A DNA stretch of 64,000 nucleotides. Source: Neobacillus dielmonensis. GTDB lineage: Bacteria > Bacillota > Bacilli > Bacillales > Cytobacillaceae. This document shows positions 37,529 to 46,314 of the stretch, piece after piece. Location of the stretch: assembly GCF_000612665.1 (NCBI RefSeq), contig NZ_HG942046.1, positions 124,001-188,000 of the forward strand, given 5' to 3'. The notes beneath the pieces are model-generated. The model searched no databases and was not told the origin of the DNA. It was given only the letters and a program-made list of their open reading frames with translations. The translations under genes were made by a program, and so were the position numbers. How positions within the stretch are numbered: the stretch's first letter is position 1; every line of letters begins with the position of its first letter.

Positions 37529-38356
37529 ATGTCGAAATTTCTTTTTAAGGGGTACGAAGTTGAGATGATGAAAAAAGAGTGGTATTTAGAATATGAAATT
37601 CAGAAAAACCGTCCAGGTTTGCTTGGTGATATATCTTCTCTCTTAGGAATGCTTTCTATTAATATCGTAACCATAAATGGTGTAGACGAAGGCCGGCGCG
37701 GCCTGCTGATTTTAGCAAAAGATGATGACCAAATAAAACGGCTTGAGTCAATTTTACATACAATGGACACAATAAAAGTAATTAAACTAAGAGAACCGAA
37801 ACTTCGTGACCGCCTGGCTGTCAGACACGGCCGCTACATCCAGAGAGATGCAGATGATAAAAAGACATTTCGTTTTGTAAGAGATGAACTTGGTTTATTG
37901 GTGGATTTTATGGCAGAATTATTTAAACAGGAGGGACATAAACTAATTGGTATTCGCGGCATGCCCCGTGTAGGCAAGACAGAATCACTTGTAGCAGCAA
38001 GTGTTTGCGCCAATAAACGCTGGCTGTTTGTCTCTTCGACATTGTTAAAACAAACAATTCGCAATCAATTAATCGAGGACGAGTACAATGCCAATAATTT
38101 GTTCATTTTGGATGGTATCGTTTCGACTAGACGTGCAAATGAGCGCCATTGGCAATTGGTACGCGAAATTATGCACCTCCCTGCAGTCAAAGTAATTGAA
38201 CATCCGGATATCTTTGTCCAAAATTCCGAGTATACACTCGATGATTTTCACTATATTATTGAACTCAGAAATCACGCTGATGAAGTGATAACATATGAAA
38301 TGGTGGACCAGAATAATATGTTTTCGGGTTCTGAATTTGGAGATTTTGATTTTTAA
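37529..38356 (+). CDS. ymfK: DUF3388 / ACT-like protein YmfK
   Basis: 275 residues. An N-terminal ACT-like region (EIQKNRPGLLGDISSLLGML) is followed by a part with a P-loop-like GMPRVGKTES (about 150), typical of YmfK. Function unknown; the fold suggests ligand sensing plus nucleotide binding, which is inference. A GTG three codons upstream is also open; the ATG has better spacing from GGCAGGT. Copy B lies about 107 bases upstream. Confidence 0.85.
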   Translation: MSKFLFKGYEVEMMKKEWYLEYEIQKNRPGLLGDISSLLGMLSINIVTINGVDEGRRGLLILAKDDDQIKRLESILHTMDTIKVIKLREPKLRDRLAVRHGRYIQRDADDKKTFRFVRDELGLLVDFMAELFKQEGHKLIGIRGMPRVGKTESLVAASVCANKRWLFVSSTLLKQTIRNQLIEDEYNANNLFILDGIVSTRRANERHWQLVREIMHLPAVKVIEHPDIFVQNSEYTLDDFHYIIELRNHADEVITYEMVDQNNMFSGSEFGDFDF

Positions 38357-38376
38357 AAATTGGAAGGTGTTAACGA

Positions 38377-39312
38377 GTGACTGAGTTAGGGAATCGACTA
38401 AAAGAAGCCCGTTTAGCCAAGGAATTAAGTTTAGATGACTTACAATCAATGACAAAAATACAAAAACGCTATTTACTGGGGATTGAAGAAGGAAACTACT
38501 CCAGCATGCCTGGGAATTTTTATGTGCGCGCCTTTATTAAGCAGTACGCTGAAGCTTTGGATTTAAATCCTGATGAGATCTTTGAAACGTATAAAAGTGA
38601 AATTCCTGCTTCCTACACTGAAGAATTGCCTCAACAATTATCGAGGGTGCGGACACATAAAGCAATCCCAAGGGGTAACTCAAAAGTTTTTGATGTTCTG
38701 CCAAAAGTTCTGATTGGCGTTTTTGTGATTGGTGTTGCCAGTTTGTTATATTATTTCGTATCCAGCTACGCAAATAAAGGACCAGATGAGGCGGTTACGG
38801 AAAAAAATGAGCAGGTTAAACTAGTTAAATCACAGGATTATGAAAAAGCAAGAACAGAGGAAAAAACCAAAAACTCTACCGATAAAAACAGCTCCGGTAC
38901 CAAGGATGCCAATGCCGAGAAGCCTGATGAAAATAATAAAGTAGAAATCGAACAAGCTTCTGAGCTGGAAGCACCAAAGCAGGAACTGACGGTAGTGCAA
39001 AGCAGCGGGAAAAATTCCACTTATTCGCTTAATAATACTGATCAATTTGTCGTAAAACTTGTTTCAAAAGGACAAAGTTGGGTGAGCATAAAAAATGGGC
39101 TTGGAAAATCGTTTTTTCAGGGGATGTTGACAGCTGGCAGCACAGATAGTCAGACAGTGGATTTATCTGCGGAAAAAGAGGCTGTTATTGTAGTGGGCCG
39201 CGCTGTAGACACCGAAATTTATGTGAATGACCAAAAGCTTGAGTATGTTGTAGCGCCGAATGAAGTGGTTCGTCAGAACATTACGATTCAATATGTTCCG
39301 AAGACCGAATAG
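38377..39312 (+). CDS. ymfM: RodZ-like membrane protein YmfM
   Basis: 311 residues. N-terminal helix-turn-helix of the RodZ/Xre type (ELGNRLKEARLAKELSLDDL, GIEEGNYSSMPGNFYVRAF), one transmembrane helix (about 108-127), a charged Ser/Thr/Lys-rich linker, and a C-terminal DUF4115 domain outside. RodZ links MreB to the cell wall machinery. GTG start after GGAAGGTG. It precedes pgsA, as in B. subtilis. Confidence 0.9.
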   Translation: MTELGNRLKEARLAKELSLDDLQSMTKIQKRYLLGIEEGNYSSMPGNFYVRAFIKQYAEALDLNPDEIFETYKSEIPASYTEELPQQLSRVRTHKAIPRGNSKVFDVLPKVLIGVFVIGVASLLYYFVSSYANKGPDEAVTEKNEQVKLVKSQDYEKARTEEKTKNSTDKNSSGTKDANAEKPDENNKVEIEQASELEAPKQELTVVQSSGKNSTYSLNNTDQFVVKLVSKGQSWVSIKNGLGKSFFQGMLTAGSTDSQTVDLSAEKEAVIVVGRAVDTEIYVNDQKLEYVVAPNEVVRQNITIQYVPKTE

Positions 39313-39334
39313 TCATCCATTGATGACTATTTTT
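39311..39334 (+). terminator. ymfM terminator
   Basis: AGTCATC (39311-39317), loop CATT, GATGACT (39322-39328), then ATTTTTC. The stop codon is part of the stem. Confidence 0.75.
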
Positions 39335-39396
39335 CGCATGGAGAAAAGCTTAGAGGTGTTTAATAAGTTTTTGGTTTCAACTAGGAGGAAAATGAA

Positions 39397-39975
39397 ATGA
39401 ATATACCAAATAGAATTACCGTTTCAAGAATATTATTAATCCCTATATTCTTGATTATCATGCTGGTTCCGTTTAAATGGGGAGAAATTGAACTTTTGGG
39501 AGCTACTATGCCTGTGACCCATTTAGTCGGAGCGTTAATTTTTATTCTGGCATCAACCACTGACTGGATTGATGGCCATTATGCTCGGAAGTATAATCTA
39601 GTCACGAATATGGGGAAATTCCTTGACCCGCTCGCTGATAAACTGCTTGTGTCAGCAGCACTTATTGTACTTGTAGAACTTGGGTATGCCCCATCATGGA
39701 TTGTGATTATTATTATCAGCAGAGAATTTGCTGTAACTGGCCTTCGTCTCCTGCTTGCTGGTGAGGGGGAAGTAGTAGCTGCCAATATGCTAGGAAAAAT
39801 TAAAACCTGGACGCAAATTATCGCGATTTCTACGCTATTATTACATAATATCATTTTTGCGATGATCCCATTTCGGTTTGATTTGCTAGCTCTTTGGGTT
39901 GCCCTGATTTTTACCATTTGGTCCGGCTGGGATTATTTTGCCAAAAACAACCATGTGTTTAAAAACTCTAAATAG
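39397..39975 (+). CDS. pgsA: Phosphatidylglycerophosphate synthase
   Basis: 192 residues, integral membrane protein of the CDP-alcohol phosphotransferase family. The signature D-x2-DG-x2-AR-x8-G-x3-D-x3-D is seen from [12 protein letters not shown] to [10 protein letters not shown]. It makes phosphatidylglycerophosphate from CDP-diacylglycerol and glycerol 3-phosphate. AGGAGGAAAATGAA start context. Eleven bases before cinA. Confidence 0.95.
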   Translation: MNIPNRITVSRILLIPIFLIIMLVPFKWGEIELLGATMPVTHLVGALIFILASTTDWIDGHYARKYNLVTNMGKFLDPLADKLLVSAALIVLVELGYAPSWIVIIIISREFAVTGLRLLLAGEGEVVAANMLGKIKTWTQIIAISTLLLHNIIFAMIPFRFDLLALWVALIFTIWSGWDYFAKNNHVFKNSK

Positions 39976-39986
39976 GGGTGTTGGAT

Positions 39987-41237
39987 ATGAATGCTGAGAT
40001 TATTGCGGTAGGCTCTGAACTTTTGTTAGGTCAAATTGTCAATACAAATGCACGATTTTTGTCTCAGCATTTAGCCGGGGCTGGAATCAATGTATTTTAT
40101 CATACCGTTGTCGGGGATAACCCGGAAAGGTTAAAGTCAGCAATTGACATTGCTGAACAAAGGTCGAACATTATCATTTTTACAGGTGGACTCGGCCCGA
40201 CTAAAGATGATTTGACGAAAGAAACGATTGCCCGTCATCTTGGAAGAAAACTTGTAATGGATCAAACGGCGTTAGGTTATATTGAAGAGTATTTTAAAAA
40301 GTCGAACCGGGTAATGACTGAAAATAATCGTAAACAGGCGCTTGTGATCGACGGCTCAACCATTCTTCCGAACAATCATGGAATGGCACCAGGAATGGTG
40401 GCAGCCAACGATCATCACATTTATATGCTTTTACCAGGACCTCCGAAAGAAATGGAGCCAATGTTTGTAGAGTATGGGATGGAAGCTTTGTCCATGAAAA
40501 CAGGTACGCAAGAACAAATTGTTTCAAGAGTGTTGCGCTTCTTTGGAATTGGGGAAGCCGCATTGGAAACGGAAGTTATCGATTTAATTGATGCCCAAAC
40601 CAATCCAACTATTGCTCCGCTAGCTGGAGATGGAGAAGTCACACTAAGGTTAACCGCAAAACATGCCGATAGAAAAATAGCAGAATCGATGCTTGATGAA
40701 ATAGAAAAGAAGATTACCGATCGGGTAGGAGAGTTTCTTTACGGCTACAATCAAACCTCACTAATGGAGGAATTGATGAAGCATTTAAAAGCGGAACAGT
40801 TAACGATTACGGCGGCTGAAAGCTTAACCGGAGGAATGTTCCAGCAAGGGCTGACGTCCGTTTCTGGTGCCAGCTCGGTGTTTAGGGGCGGTGTTGTTTG
40901 TTATTCGAACGAAATCAAACATCAGGTTGTAAACGTAAAACAGGAAACACTTGATCTACATGGAGCCGTCAGTGAGCAATGTGCGAGGGAACTAGCAGAA
41001 AATATTGCCGGGATGTTTCACACCGACATTGGGGTGAGTTTTACCGGTGTGGCAGGGCCAGGTGAGCTGGAAGGGAAGCCGGCCGGAACTGTTTATATTG
41101 GGATTGCTGTCAAAGGAAAACCAACACGTGTTGAGAAATTAAATCTAGGCGGAACGAGAGAGCAAATTCGGGTCCGTTGCGTGAAATACGGTTGTTATTT
41201 TATACTAAAATACTTGAAAGAATCACAGAACGCCTAA
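39987..41237 (+). CDS. cinA: CinA (competence/damage-inducible, nicotinamide nucleotide amidase)
   Basis: 416 residues. N-terminal MoaB/MogA-like COG1058 domain ([29 protein letters not shown]), C-terminal PncC-type amidase domain ([31 protein letters not shown]). The amidase recycles deamidated NMN. The ATG at 39987 is preferred to the in-frame GTG at 39978, since AGGGG at 39974-39978 sits eight bases before it. It precedes recA, and its stop lies inside the terminator loop region. Confidence 0.93.
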   Translation: MNAEIIAVGSELLLGQIVNTNARFLSQHLAGAGINVFYHTVVGDNPERLKSAIDIAEQRSNIIIFTGGLGPTKDDLTKETIARHLGRKLVMDQTALGYIEEYFKKSNRVMTENNRKQALVIDGSTILPNNHGMAPGMVAANDHHIYMLLPGPPKEMEPMFVEYGMEALSMKTGTQEQIVSRVLRFFGIGEAALETEVIDLIDAQTNPTIAPLAGDGEVTLRLTAKHADRKIAESMLDEIEKKITDRVGEFLYGYNQTSLMEELMKHLKAEQLTITAAESLTGGMFQQGLTSVSGASSVFRGGVVCYSNEIKHQVVNVKQETLDLHGAVSEQCARELAENIAGMFHTDIGVSFTGVAGPGELEGKPAGTVYIGIAVKGKPTRVEKLNLGGTREQIRVRCVKYGCYFILKYLKESQNA

Positions 41238-41257
41238 GAGCGGTTCTGTGATTTTTT
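41221..41257 (+). terminator. cinA terminator
   Basis: AATCACAGAAC-GC pairs with GCGGTTCTGTGATT (one bulge) and is followed by T residues. The cinA stop codon TAA (41235-41237) is in the loop. Confidence 0.85.
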
Positions 41258-41380
41258 GTGCATAAAAAAATTTGTCTGATAAGTTGAGAAAAGCTTTTTT
41301 TCGGCCTCTATGGGATTTGAAAAATCAAAGAAAAGCCGCATTTATGTCCTGTAGACGGATATAATTGGCTTTATAAATGT

Positions 41381-41394
41381 CGAATAGATGTTCG
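41381..41394 (+). promoter_or_regulatory. LexA (SOS) box upstream of recA
   Basis: CGAATAGATGTTCG matches the Bacillus SOS box CGAAC-N4-GTTCG with one mismatch. It lies ten bases before the -35 of the candidate recA promoter, consistent with DNA-damage control of recA. Confidence 0.8.
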
Positions 41395-41403
41395 TGTTTT
41401 TTC

Positions 41404-41432
41404 TCGACAAAATGTTGAAAAGAGGTTATATT
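41404..41432 (+). promoter_or_regulatory. Candidate sigma-A promoter for recA
   Basis: TCGACA (41404-41409), 17 bases, TATATT (41427-41432); five of six matches in each hexamer. Confidence 0.65.
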
Positions 41433-41510
41433 ATTAATAGGTTTTATTTTTGTTTTGATAGAATCCAGCAGCAATTTAATTTTACTTTTAAATAAAGGGA
41501 GGAACTATTT

Positions 41511-42551
41511 GTGTCAGACCGAAAGGCCGCCTTAGAAATGGCGCTAAAACAAATAGAAAAACAGTTCGGTAAAGGGTCCATTATGAAAATGGGCGAACAG
41601 GCCGAAACAAGAATATCCACGGTCCCTAGCGGATCGCTCGCGCTTGATGTGGCACTTGGTGTTGGAGGCTACCCCCGTGGACGGATTATTGAGATTTATG
41701 GACCGGAGAGCTCAGGTAAGACCACAGTAGCCCTACACGCCATTGCTGAAGTACAGGCAAAAGGCGGACAAGCAGCGTTTATTGACGCGGAGCATGCCCT
41801 GGACCCGGCTTACGCACAAAAATTAGGTGTGAATATTGATGAATTATTGCTTTCCCAGCCTGATACTGGTGAGCAAGCACTTGAAATCGCAGAAGCATTA
41901 GTCCGAAGTGGAGCAATCGATATTATCGTTATTGACTCTGTAGCAGCATTAGTGCCTAAAGCAGAGATTGAAGGCGAAATGGGGGACGCTCACGTAGGTT
42001 TGCAAGCCCGTTTGATGTCACAAGCCCTTCGTAAGCTTTCAGGCGCCATTAACAAATCAAAAACCATCGCTGTATTCATAAACCAAATTCGGGAGAAAGT
42101 CGGAGTAATGTTCGGAAATCCCGAGACGACACCTGGCGGTCGTGCATTGAAATTCTACTCCACCATCCGTCTTGAAGTCCGCCGTGCTGAAACTTTAAAA
42201 CAAGGTAACGAAATGGTCGGAAACAAGACAAAGATTAAAGTTGTCAAGAACAAGGTCGCTCCGCCATTCCGAACAGCTGAAGTGGACATTATGTATGGTG
42301 AAGGTATTTCCAAAGAGGGAGAAATCATCGACATGGGAGCCGAACTGGATATTGTCCAAAAAAGTGGTGCTTGGTATTCCTACAATGATGAAAGACTGGG
42401 CCAGGGGCGTGAGAATGCTAAGCTATTCCTAAAGGAAAATCCCAATGTGCGTCTAGAAGTCCAGCAAAAAATTCGTGAACATTACGGATTAGATGGTGAC
42501 AAAACCGTTGTAGAAGCGGAAGATGACGAGCAATTTGAATTATTAGATTAG
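41511..42551 (+). CDS. recA: Recombinase RecA
   Basis: 346 residues. Walker [10 protein letters not shown] (about 66-74), Walker [13 protein letters not shown], the [21 protein letters not shown]2 region (shown by its core) and an acidic C-terminus. It forms ATP-dependent filaments on ssDNA for recombination and SOS induction. GTG start after GGGAGGAACTATTT. Regulated by the LexA box upstream, single-gene unit with its own terminator. No intein. Confidence 0.98.
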   Translation: MSDRKAALEMALKQIEKQFGKGSIMKMGEQAETRISTVPSGSLALDVALGVGGYPRGRIIEIYGPESSGKTTVALHAIAEVQAKGGQAAFIDAEHALDPAYAQKLGVNIDELLLSQPDTGEQALEIAEALVRSGAIDIIVIDSVAALVPKAEIEGEMGDAHVGLQARLMSQALRKLSGAINKSKTIAVFINQIREKVGVMFGNPETTPGGRALKFYSTIRLEVRRAETLKQGNEMVGNKTKIKVVKNKVAPPFRTAEVDIMYGEGISKEGEIIDMGAELDIVQKSGAWYSYNDERLGQGRENAKLFLKENPNVRLEVQQKIREHYGLDGDKTVVEAEDDEQFELLD

Positions 42552-42557
42552 TTGTCT

Positions 42558-42589
42558 GAGCAAAACCCATTTATAGGTTTTGCTCTTTT
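42558..42589 (+). terminator. recA terminator
   Basis: Perfect 10-bp stem GAGCAAAACC (42558-42567) / GGTTTTGCTC (42576-42585), loop CATTTATA, then TTTT. Confidence 0.9.
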
Positions 42590-42705
42590 CTATAACAATG
42601 AATATTTATACACAAAACACCAATTCTATTCATGATCATTTCTATTAAAAAGTGAAAATAATTTTACGAAATTCGAAATATTTCAAAATGCTTTTCCGAC
42701 TAACC

Positions 42706-42734
42706 TTGACAATGTATAGTCCCACCTTTACAAT
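42706..42734 (+). promoter_or_regulatory. Sigma-A promoter for rny
   Basis: TTGACA (42706-42711, perfect), 17 bases, TACAAT (42729-42734). It explains the 320-base recA-rny gap; the rest of the gap is AT-rich with no other signal recognised. Confidence 0.78.
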
Positions 42735-42871
42735 TAACATGTATATTTTACATTTTTGTCAAAATTACAATTTGAAAAGCCTTAGTGCTTGCTGTATGTT
42801 GAGTCTAAACAATGTACATGCCGACACTTAAAAAAATGTAACAAAAGTTCATAGCAAGAGGAGGTGTAACG

Positions 42872-44434
42872 ATGGAACCAATCTTACTCATCATCTCCAT
42901 TTTGCTTGGCCTTATCGTCGGTGCCGTTGTTGGCTATTTTATTCGTAAATCCATTGCTGAAGCAAAAATTGCAGGGGCAAAAAATGCCGCAGAGCAAATC
43001 CTAGAAGATGCAAAGCGTGATGCTGACACATTAAAAAAGGAAGCGCTGCTTGAGGCAAAGGACGAAATTCACAAGCTTCGTACCGAAGCGGAACGTGAGG
43101 TTCGCGAACGAAGAAATGAACTGCAAAAACAAGAAAACCGTTTACTGCAAAGAGAAGAGAATTTAGATCGAAAGGATGAAACGTTAAATAAGCGTGAAAT
43201 TCTTTTAGAAAAGAAGGATGATTCTCTAGATCAAAGACAACAGCATATTGAAGAGATGGAAAGCAAAGTGGACGAGTTGGTACGTGCACAACAGACAGAA
43301 CTCGAACGAATTTCAGGCTTAACCCGTGAGGAAGCAAGATCAATAATTCTTGATCGGACAGAAAATGAACTATCCTACGAAACGGCAGTTATGATTAAAG
43401 AAAGCGAAAACCGTGCAAAAGAGGAAGCTGACAAAAAAGCGAAAGAAATTCTTTCATTAGCGATCCAACGTTGCGCAGCTGACCATGTTGCAGAAACGAC
43501 TGTATCAGTCGTGAACCTTCCAAATGATGAAATGAAAGGCCGGATTATTGGCCGTGAAGGACGTAACATTCGTACGCTTGAAACTCTAACCGGTATTGAT
43601 TTAATAATCGATGATACACCGGAAGCTGTCATTCTATCAGGATTCGATCCAATTCGCCGGGAAACAGCCCGCTTAGCCCTTGAAAAGCTGGTACAAGATG
43701 GACGTATTCACCCTGCCCGCATTGAAGAAATGGTTGAAAAATCCCGTCGTGAAGTGGATGAGTACATCCGTGAAGTGGGTGAACAAACCACGTTTGAAGT
43801 CGGCGTGCATGGACTCCATCCAGACCTAATTAAGATCCTGGGTCGTTTAAAATTCAGAACAAGTTATGGTCAGAATGTGTTAAAACACTCGATGGAAGTG
43901 GCACAGCTTTCTGGCTTACTGGCAGCAGAACTGGGTCAAGATGAAACATTAGCAAGGCGAGCTGGATTGCTCCATGACATTGGGAAAGCAATTGACCATG
44001 AAGTGGAAGGAAGCCATGTAGAAATCGGTGTGGAACTCGCAACGAAATATAAGGAACATCCTGTTGTGATCAACAGTATTGCTTCCCACCATGGTGATAC
44101 CGAACCAACCTCGATTATTGCCGTTTTAGTTGCAGCAGCAGATGCCTTATCAGCTGCACGACCTGGAGCCCGCAGTGAAACACTTGAAAACTATATTCGC
44201 CGTCTTGAGAAGTTGGAGGAAATTTCTGAATCCTTTGAAGGTGTGGAAAAATCCTTTGCTATTCAAGCTGGACGTGAAATTCGGATTATGGTAAGACCAG
44301 ATGCTGTCGATGATTTGCAGGCACATCGATTGGCACGTGATATTCGCAAACGGATAGAAGAAGAGCTTGATTATCCAGGGCATATTAAAGTGACAGTCAT
44401 CCGTGAAACACGAGCTGTTGAATACGCAAAATAA
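42872..44434 (+). CDS. rny: Ribonuclease Y
   Basis: 520 residues. N-terminal membrane helix (about 4-24), long coiled coil (about 30-200), KH domain ([15 protein letters not shown], about 225-240) and HD domain with [12 protein letters not shown] (about 370). The membrane-bound endonuclease that starts bulk mRNA turnover in Bacillus. AGAGGAGGTG before the ATG. In B. subtilis pbpX lies between recA and rny; it is absent here. Confidence 0.97.
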   Translation: MEPILLIISILLGLIVGAVVGYFIRKSIAEAKIAGAKNAAEQILEDAKRDADTLKKEALLEAKDEIHKLRTEAEREVRERRNELQKQENRLLQREENLDRKDETLNKREILLEKKDDSLDQRQQHIEEMESKVDELVRAQQTELERISGLTREEARSIILDRTENELSYETAVMIKESENRAKEEADKKAKEILSLAIQRCAADHVAETTVSVVNLPNDEMKGRIIGREGRNIRTLETLTGIDLIIDDTPEAVILSGFDPIRRETARLALEKLVQDGRIHPARIEEMVEKSRREVDEYIREVGEQTTFEVGVHGLHPDLIKILGRLKFRTSYGQNVLKHSMEVAQLSGLLAAELGQDETLARRAGLLHDIGKAIDHEVEGSHVEIGVELATKYKEHPVVINSIASHHGDTEPTSIIAVLVAAADALSAARPGARSETLENYIRRLEKLEEISESFEGVEKSFAIQAGREIRIMVRPDAVDDLQAHRLARDIRKRIEEELDYPGHIKVTVIRETRAVEYAK

Positions 44435-44458
44435 GCGGTGCATTTGCACCGCTTTTTT
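44433..44458 (+). terminator. rny terminator
   Basis: AAGCGGTGC (44433-44441), loop ATTT, GCACCGCTT (44446-44454), then TTTT. The stem begins in the stop codon. Confidence 0.92.
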
Positions 44459-44567
44459 AAATGTCGAACAAGGAACTTTCAACTTAAGGGTAGGGTGGAT
44501 GGTCAATCAGTTTTCTAAAGAAAAACTTTCATAACATTAATCTAATCGAAATCGAAAGGTCGTAAAT

Positions 44568-45365
44568 ATGAATTTATTATTTATTGGTGATGTCGTCGGC
44601 TCACCTGGCAGGGATATGGTAAAAGACTACCTACCAAAATTAAAAGAAAAGTATCGCCCCCATATAACGATTATCAATGGTGAAAACGCCGCTGGCGGAA
44701 AAGGCATTACCGAAAAGATTTATCGTCAATTCCTAGAACAGGGTGCACAAGCAGTAACACTTGGCAACCATGCATGGGATAATCGGGAAATATTTGAATT
44801 TATAAATGAGGCAAAATACTTAGTGCGGCCAGCCAATTTTCCGCAAAATAATCCTGGCCAAGGCATGATATTTTTAAAGTTGAATCAGTTAGAGGTCGCA
44901 ATCATTAATTTACAAGGAAGGACTTTCATGAATCCGATTGATGATCCTTTCCGAAAGGCAGACGAGTTGGTGGAGGCAGCTAGAAAGCGGACCCCATTTA
45001 TCTTTGTCGATTTTCACGCTGAAGTTACCAGCGAAAAACAGGCACTCGGTTGGTATTTAGATGGGAAAGTCTCAGCGGTGGTGGGGACTCATACGCATGT
45101 CCAGACAGCCGATCATCGAATATTACCTGGAGGCACAGCGTTTATGACTGACGTTGGGATGACAGGGCCGTATGACGGTATCCTAGGGGTCGAAAAAGAG
45201 GCGGTTCTAAAACGCTTTCTTACTAACCTACCTTCCCGGTTTGAGGTGACGGAAGGCGGTAGGAATCAATTAAGTGCCGTGAATATTGAACTAGACCAAA
45301 AAACAGGCCAAGCAAAAAAAATTGAACCGATTTTAATCAATGATGATCATCCGTTTTATTCTTAG
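44568..45365 (+). CDS. ymdB: Cyclic-nucleotide phosphodiesterase / metallophosphatase YmdB
   Basis: 265 residues of the YmdB calcineurin-like family: LFIGDVVGSPGR, INGENAAGGKGITE, LGNHAWDN, DFHAEVTSEKQA and VGTHTHVQTAD provide the metal ligands. In B. subtilis YmdB controls late adaptive choices such as motility versus biofilm and has phosphodiesterase activity. Lies between rny and spoVS, the standard order. Start context TCGAAAGGTCGTAAAT. Confidence 0.93.
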   Translation: MNLLFIGDVVGSPGRDMVKDYLPKLKEKYRPHITIINGENAAGGKGITEKIYRQFLEQGAQAVTLGNHAWDNREIFEFINEAKYLVRPANFPQNNPGQGMIFLKLNQLEVAIINLQGRTFMNPIDDPFRKADELVEAARKRTPFIFVDFHAEVTSEKQALGWYLDGKVSAVVGTHTHVQTADHRILPGGTAFMTDVGMTGPYDGILGVEKEAVLKRFLTNLPSRFEVTEGGRNQLSAVNIELDQKTGQAKKIEPILINDDHPFYS

Positions 45366-45391
45366 GGCAAAGACTCTTTGCTCTTTTTTTT
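45365..45391 (+). terminator. ymdB terminator
   Basis: GGGCAAAG pairs with CTTTGCTC around ACT (one G-T pair), followed by seven T. Confidence 0.82.
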
Positions 45392-45454
45392 ATTTCTATT
45401 TTTCCTTGTCAAATAAAGGTTCTAGTGCTTTTGTTTTGGATTTTTTTGTCCAAG

Positions 45455-45481
45455 CTGGAATATGTTTTTCTCGCTCCGAAT
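45455..45481 (+). promoter_or_regulatory. Candidate sigma-H promoter for spoVS
   Basis: CTGGAATAT (45455-45463) and CCGAAT (45476-45481) resemble the sigma-H pattern RnAGGAwWW - RnnGAAT. Family knowledge: B. subtilis spoVS is sigma-H dependent. The -35 match is imperfect. Confidence 0.45.
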
Positions 45482-45564
45482 ATAGTAGCAGTGGAATGTT
45501 ATATACCTGATTGGTTCATGAAACTGCTCATGCGGAATCGGGATTTTACGAGGAGGAGCTAGGA

Positions 45565-45825
45565 ATGGAAATATTAAAGGTTTCAGCAAAATCTAATCCT
45601 AATTCTGTAGCTGGTGCACTTGCCGGAGTTCTGCGTGAAAGAGGTGCGGCAGAAATACAGGCAATTGGTGCGGGTGCATTAAATCAAGCCGTAAAGGCAG
45701 TAGCCATTGCTCGAGGATTTGTAGCGCCTAGCGGAGTTGATTTAATTTGTGTCCCTGCGTTCACTGATATCTTAATCGACGGTGAAGAACGCACAGCTAT
45801 AAAATTAATTGTAGAACCGCGATAA
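45565..45825 (+). CDS. spoVS: Stage V sporulation protein S
   Basis: 86 residues, almost identical to the family (MEILKVSAKSNPNSVAGALA, GAGALNQAVKAVAIARGF, EERTAIKLIVEP). An Alba-like protein affecting septation and coat stages of sporulation. The ATG at 45565 has AGGAGGAGCTAGGA before it; an upstream in-frame start at 45511 would add 18 unrelated residues and is rejected. Confidence 0.97.
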   Translation: MEILKVSAKSNPNSVAGALAGVLRERGAAEIQAIGAGALNQAVKAVAIARGFVAPSGVDLICVPAFTDILIDGEERTAIKLIVEPR

Positions 45826-45871
45826 AGTCTTGAACATATTCAAATCGCGGAAATAAGATTTATACCTTTGA

Positions 45872-45902
45872 ACCTGGTTGTTTTATACAAGCAGGTATTT
45901 TT
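45872..45902 (+). terminator. spoVS terminator
   Basis: ACCTGGTTGT (45872-45881) pairs with ACAAGCAGGT (45887-45896), one mismatch, then ATTTTTG. Confidence 0.75.
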
Positions 45903-46047
45903 GTGTTTATTGCCTTAAGATATTACAGGGGAAACAAGAATATTAGAAATATAAAATTATTATATTGAAATATAAAAATAGTCTTATAAATATATATATC
46001 TAGCTCAAGAGATTGGGGGCGAAATCGTGATAAAATTGACAAAAATA

Positions 46048-46096
46048 AACAGTTTTTCTTGAAAATTAGACGGATTTTATTCCTTTAAAAACTGTT
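46048..46096. repeat. 10-bp inverted repeat in the korA upstream region
   Basis: AACAGTTTTT (46048-46057) and AAAAACTGTT (46087-46096) are exact inverses separated by 29 bases. They lie in the 490-base AT-rich gap between spoVS and korA, 55 bases before the candidate korA promoter. They could be a DNA-loop or regulator site; nothing else was recognised in the first part of the gap. Confidence 0.4.
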
Positions 46097-46151
46097 CATT
46101 TTAAATAATAAAAAAATATTCATATTTTAGACAATATTTTGAGTGAAAGGG

Positions 46152-46180
46152 TTGCAATTTTCTGTACATAGGTCTAGAAT
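46152..46180 (+). promoter_or_regulatory. Sigma-A promoter for korAB
   Basis: TTGCAA (46152-46157), 17 bases, TAGAAT (46175-46180). Confidence 0.65.
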
Positions 46181-46194
46181 TGAAAGCGTTTAGT
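46181..46194 (+). promoter_or_regulatory. cre-like box at the korAB promoter
   Basis: TGAAAGCGTTTAGT fits TGWAARCGYTWNCW with a single mismatch and overlaps the expected transcription start directly after the -10. CcpA bound here would repress korAB during growth on good sugars. Confidence 0.55.
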
Positions 46195-46314
46195 ACCTCT
46201 CCATTATTCTAGTTATTGACTTACACAAAAGCCATAATTCTAGTGATTACCATGGAAAGTACTACACTTATCATGAATCAAACAACTTTTTACATATCCA
46301 AAGGGGTGTAAGAC

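Noticed and set aside
40421..40642. Minus-strand frames inside cinA, recA, rny and other long genes
   Set aside because: All lie opposite well-recognised genes with Ser/Arg/Leu-rich shadow composition.
44459..44470. TGTCGAA as a Spo0A box upstream of ymdB
   Set aside because: Two mismatches to the consensus in the flanking T run; not enough.
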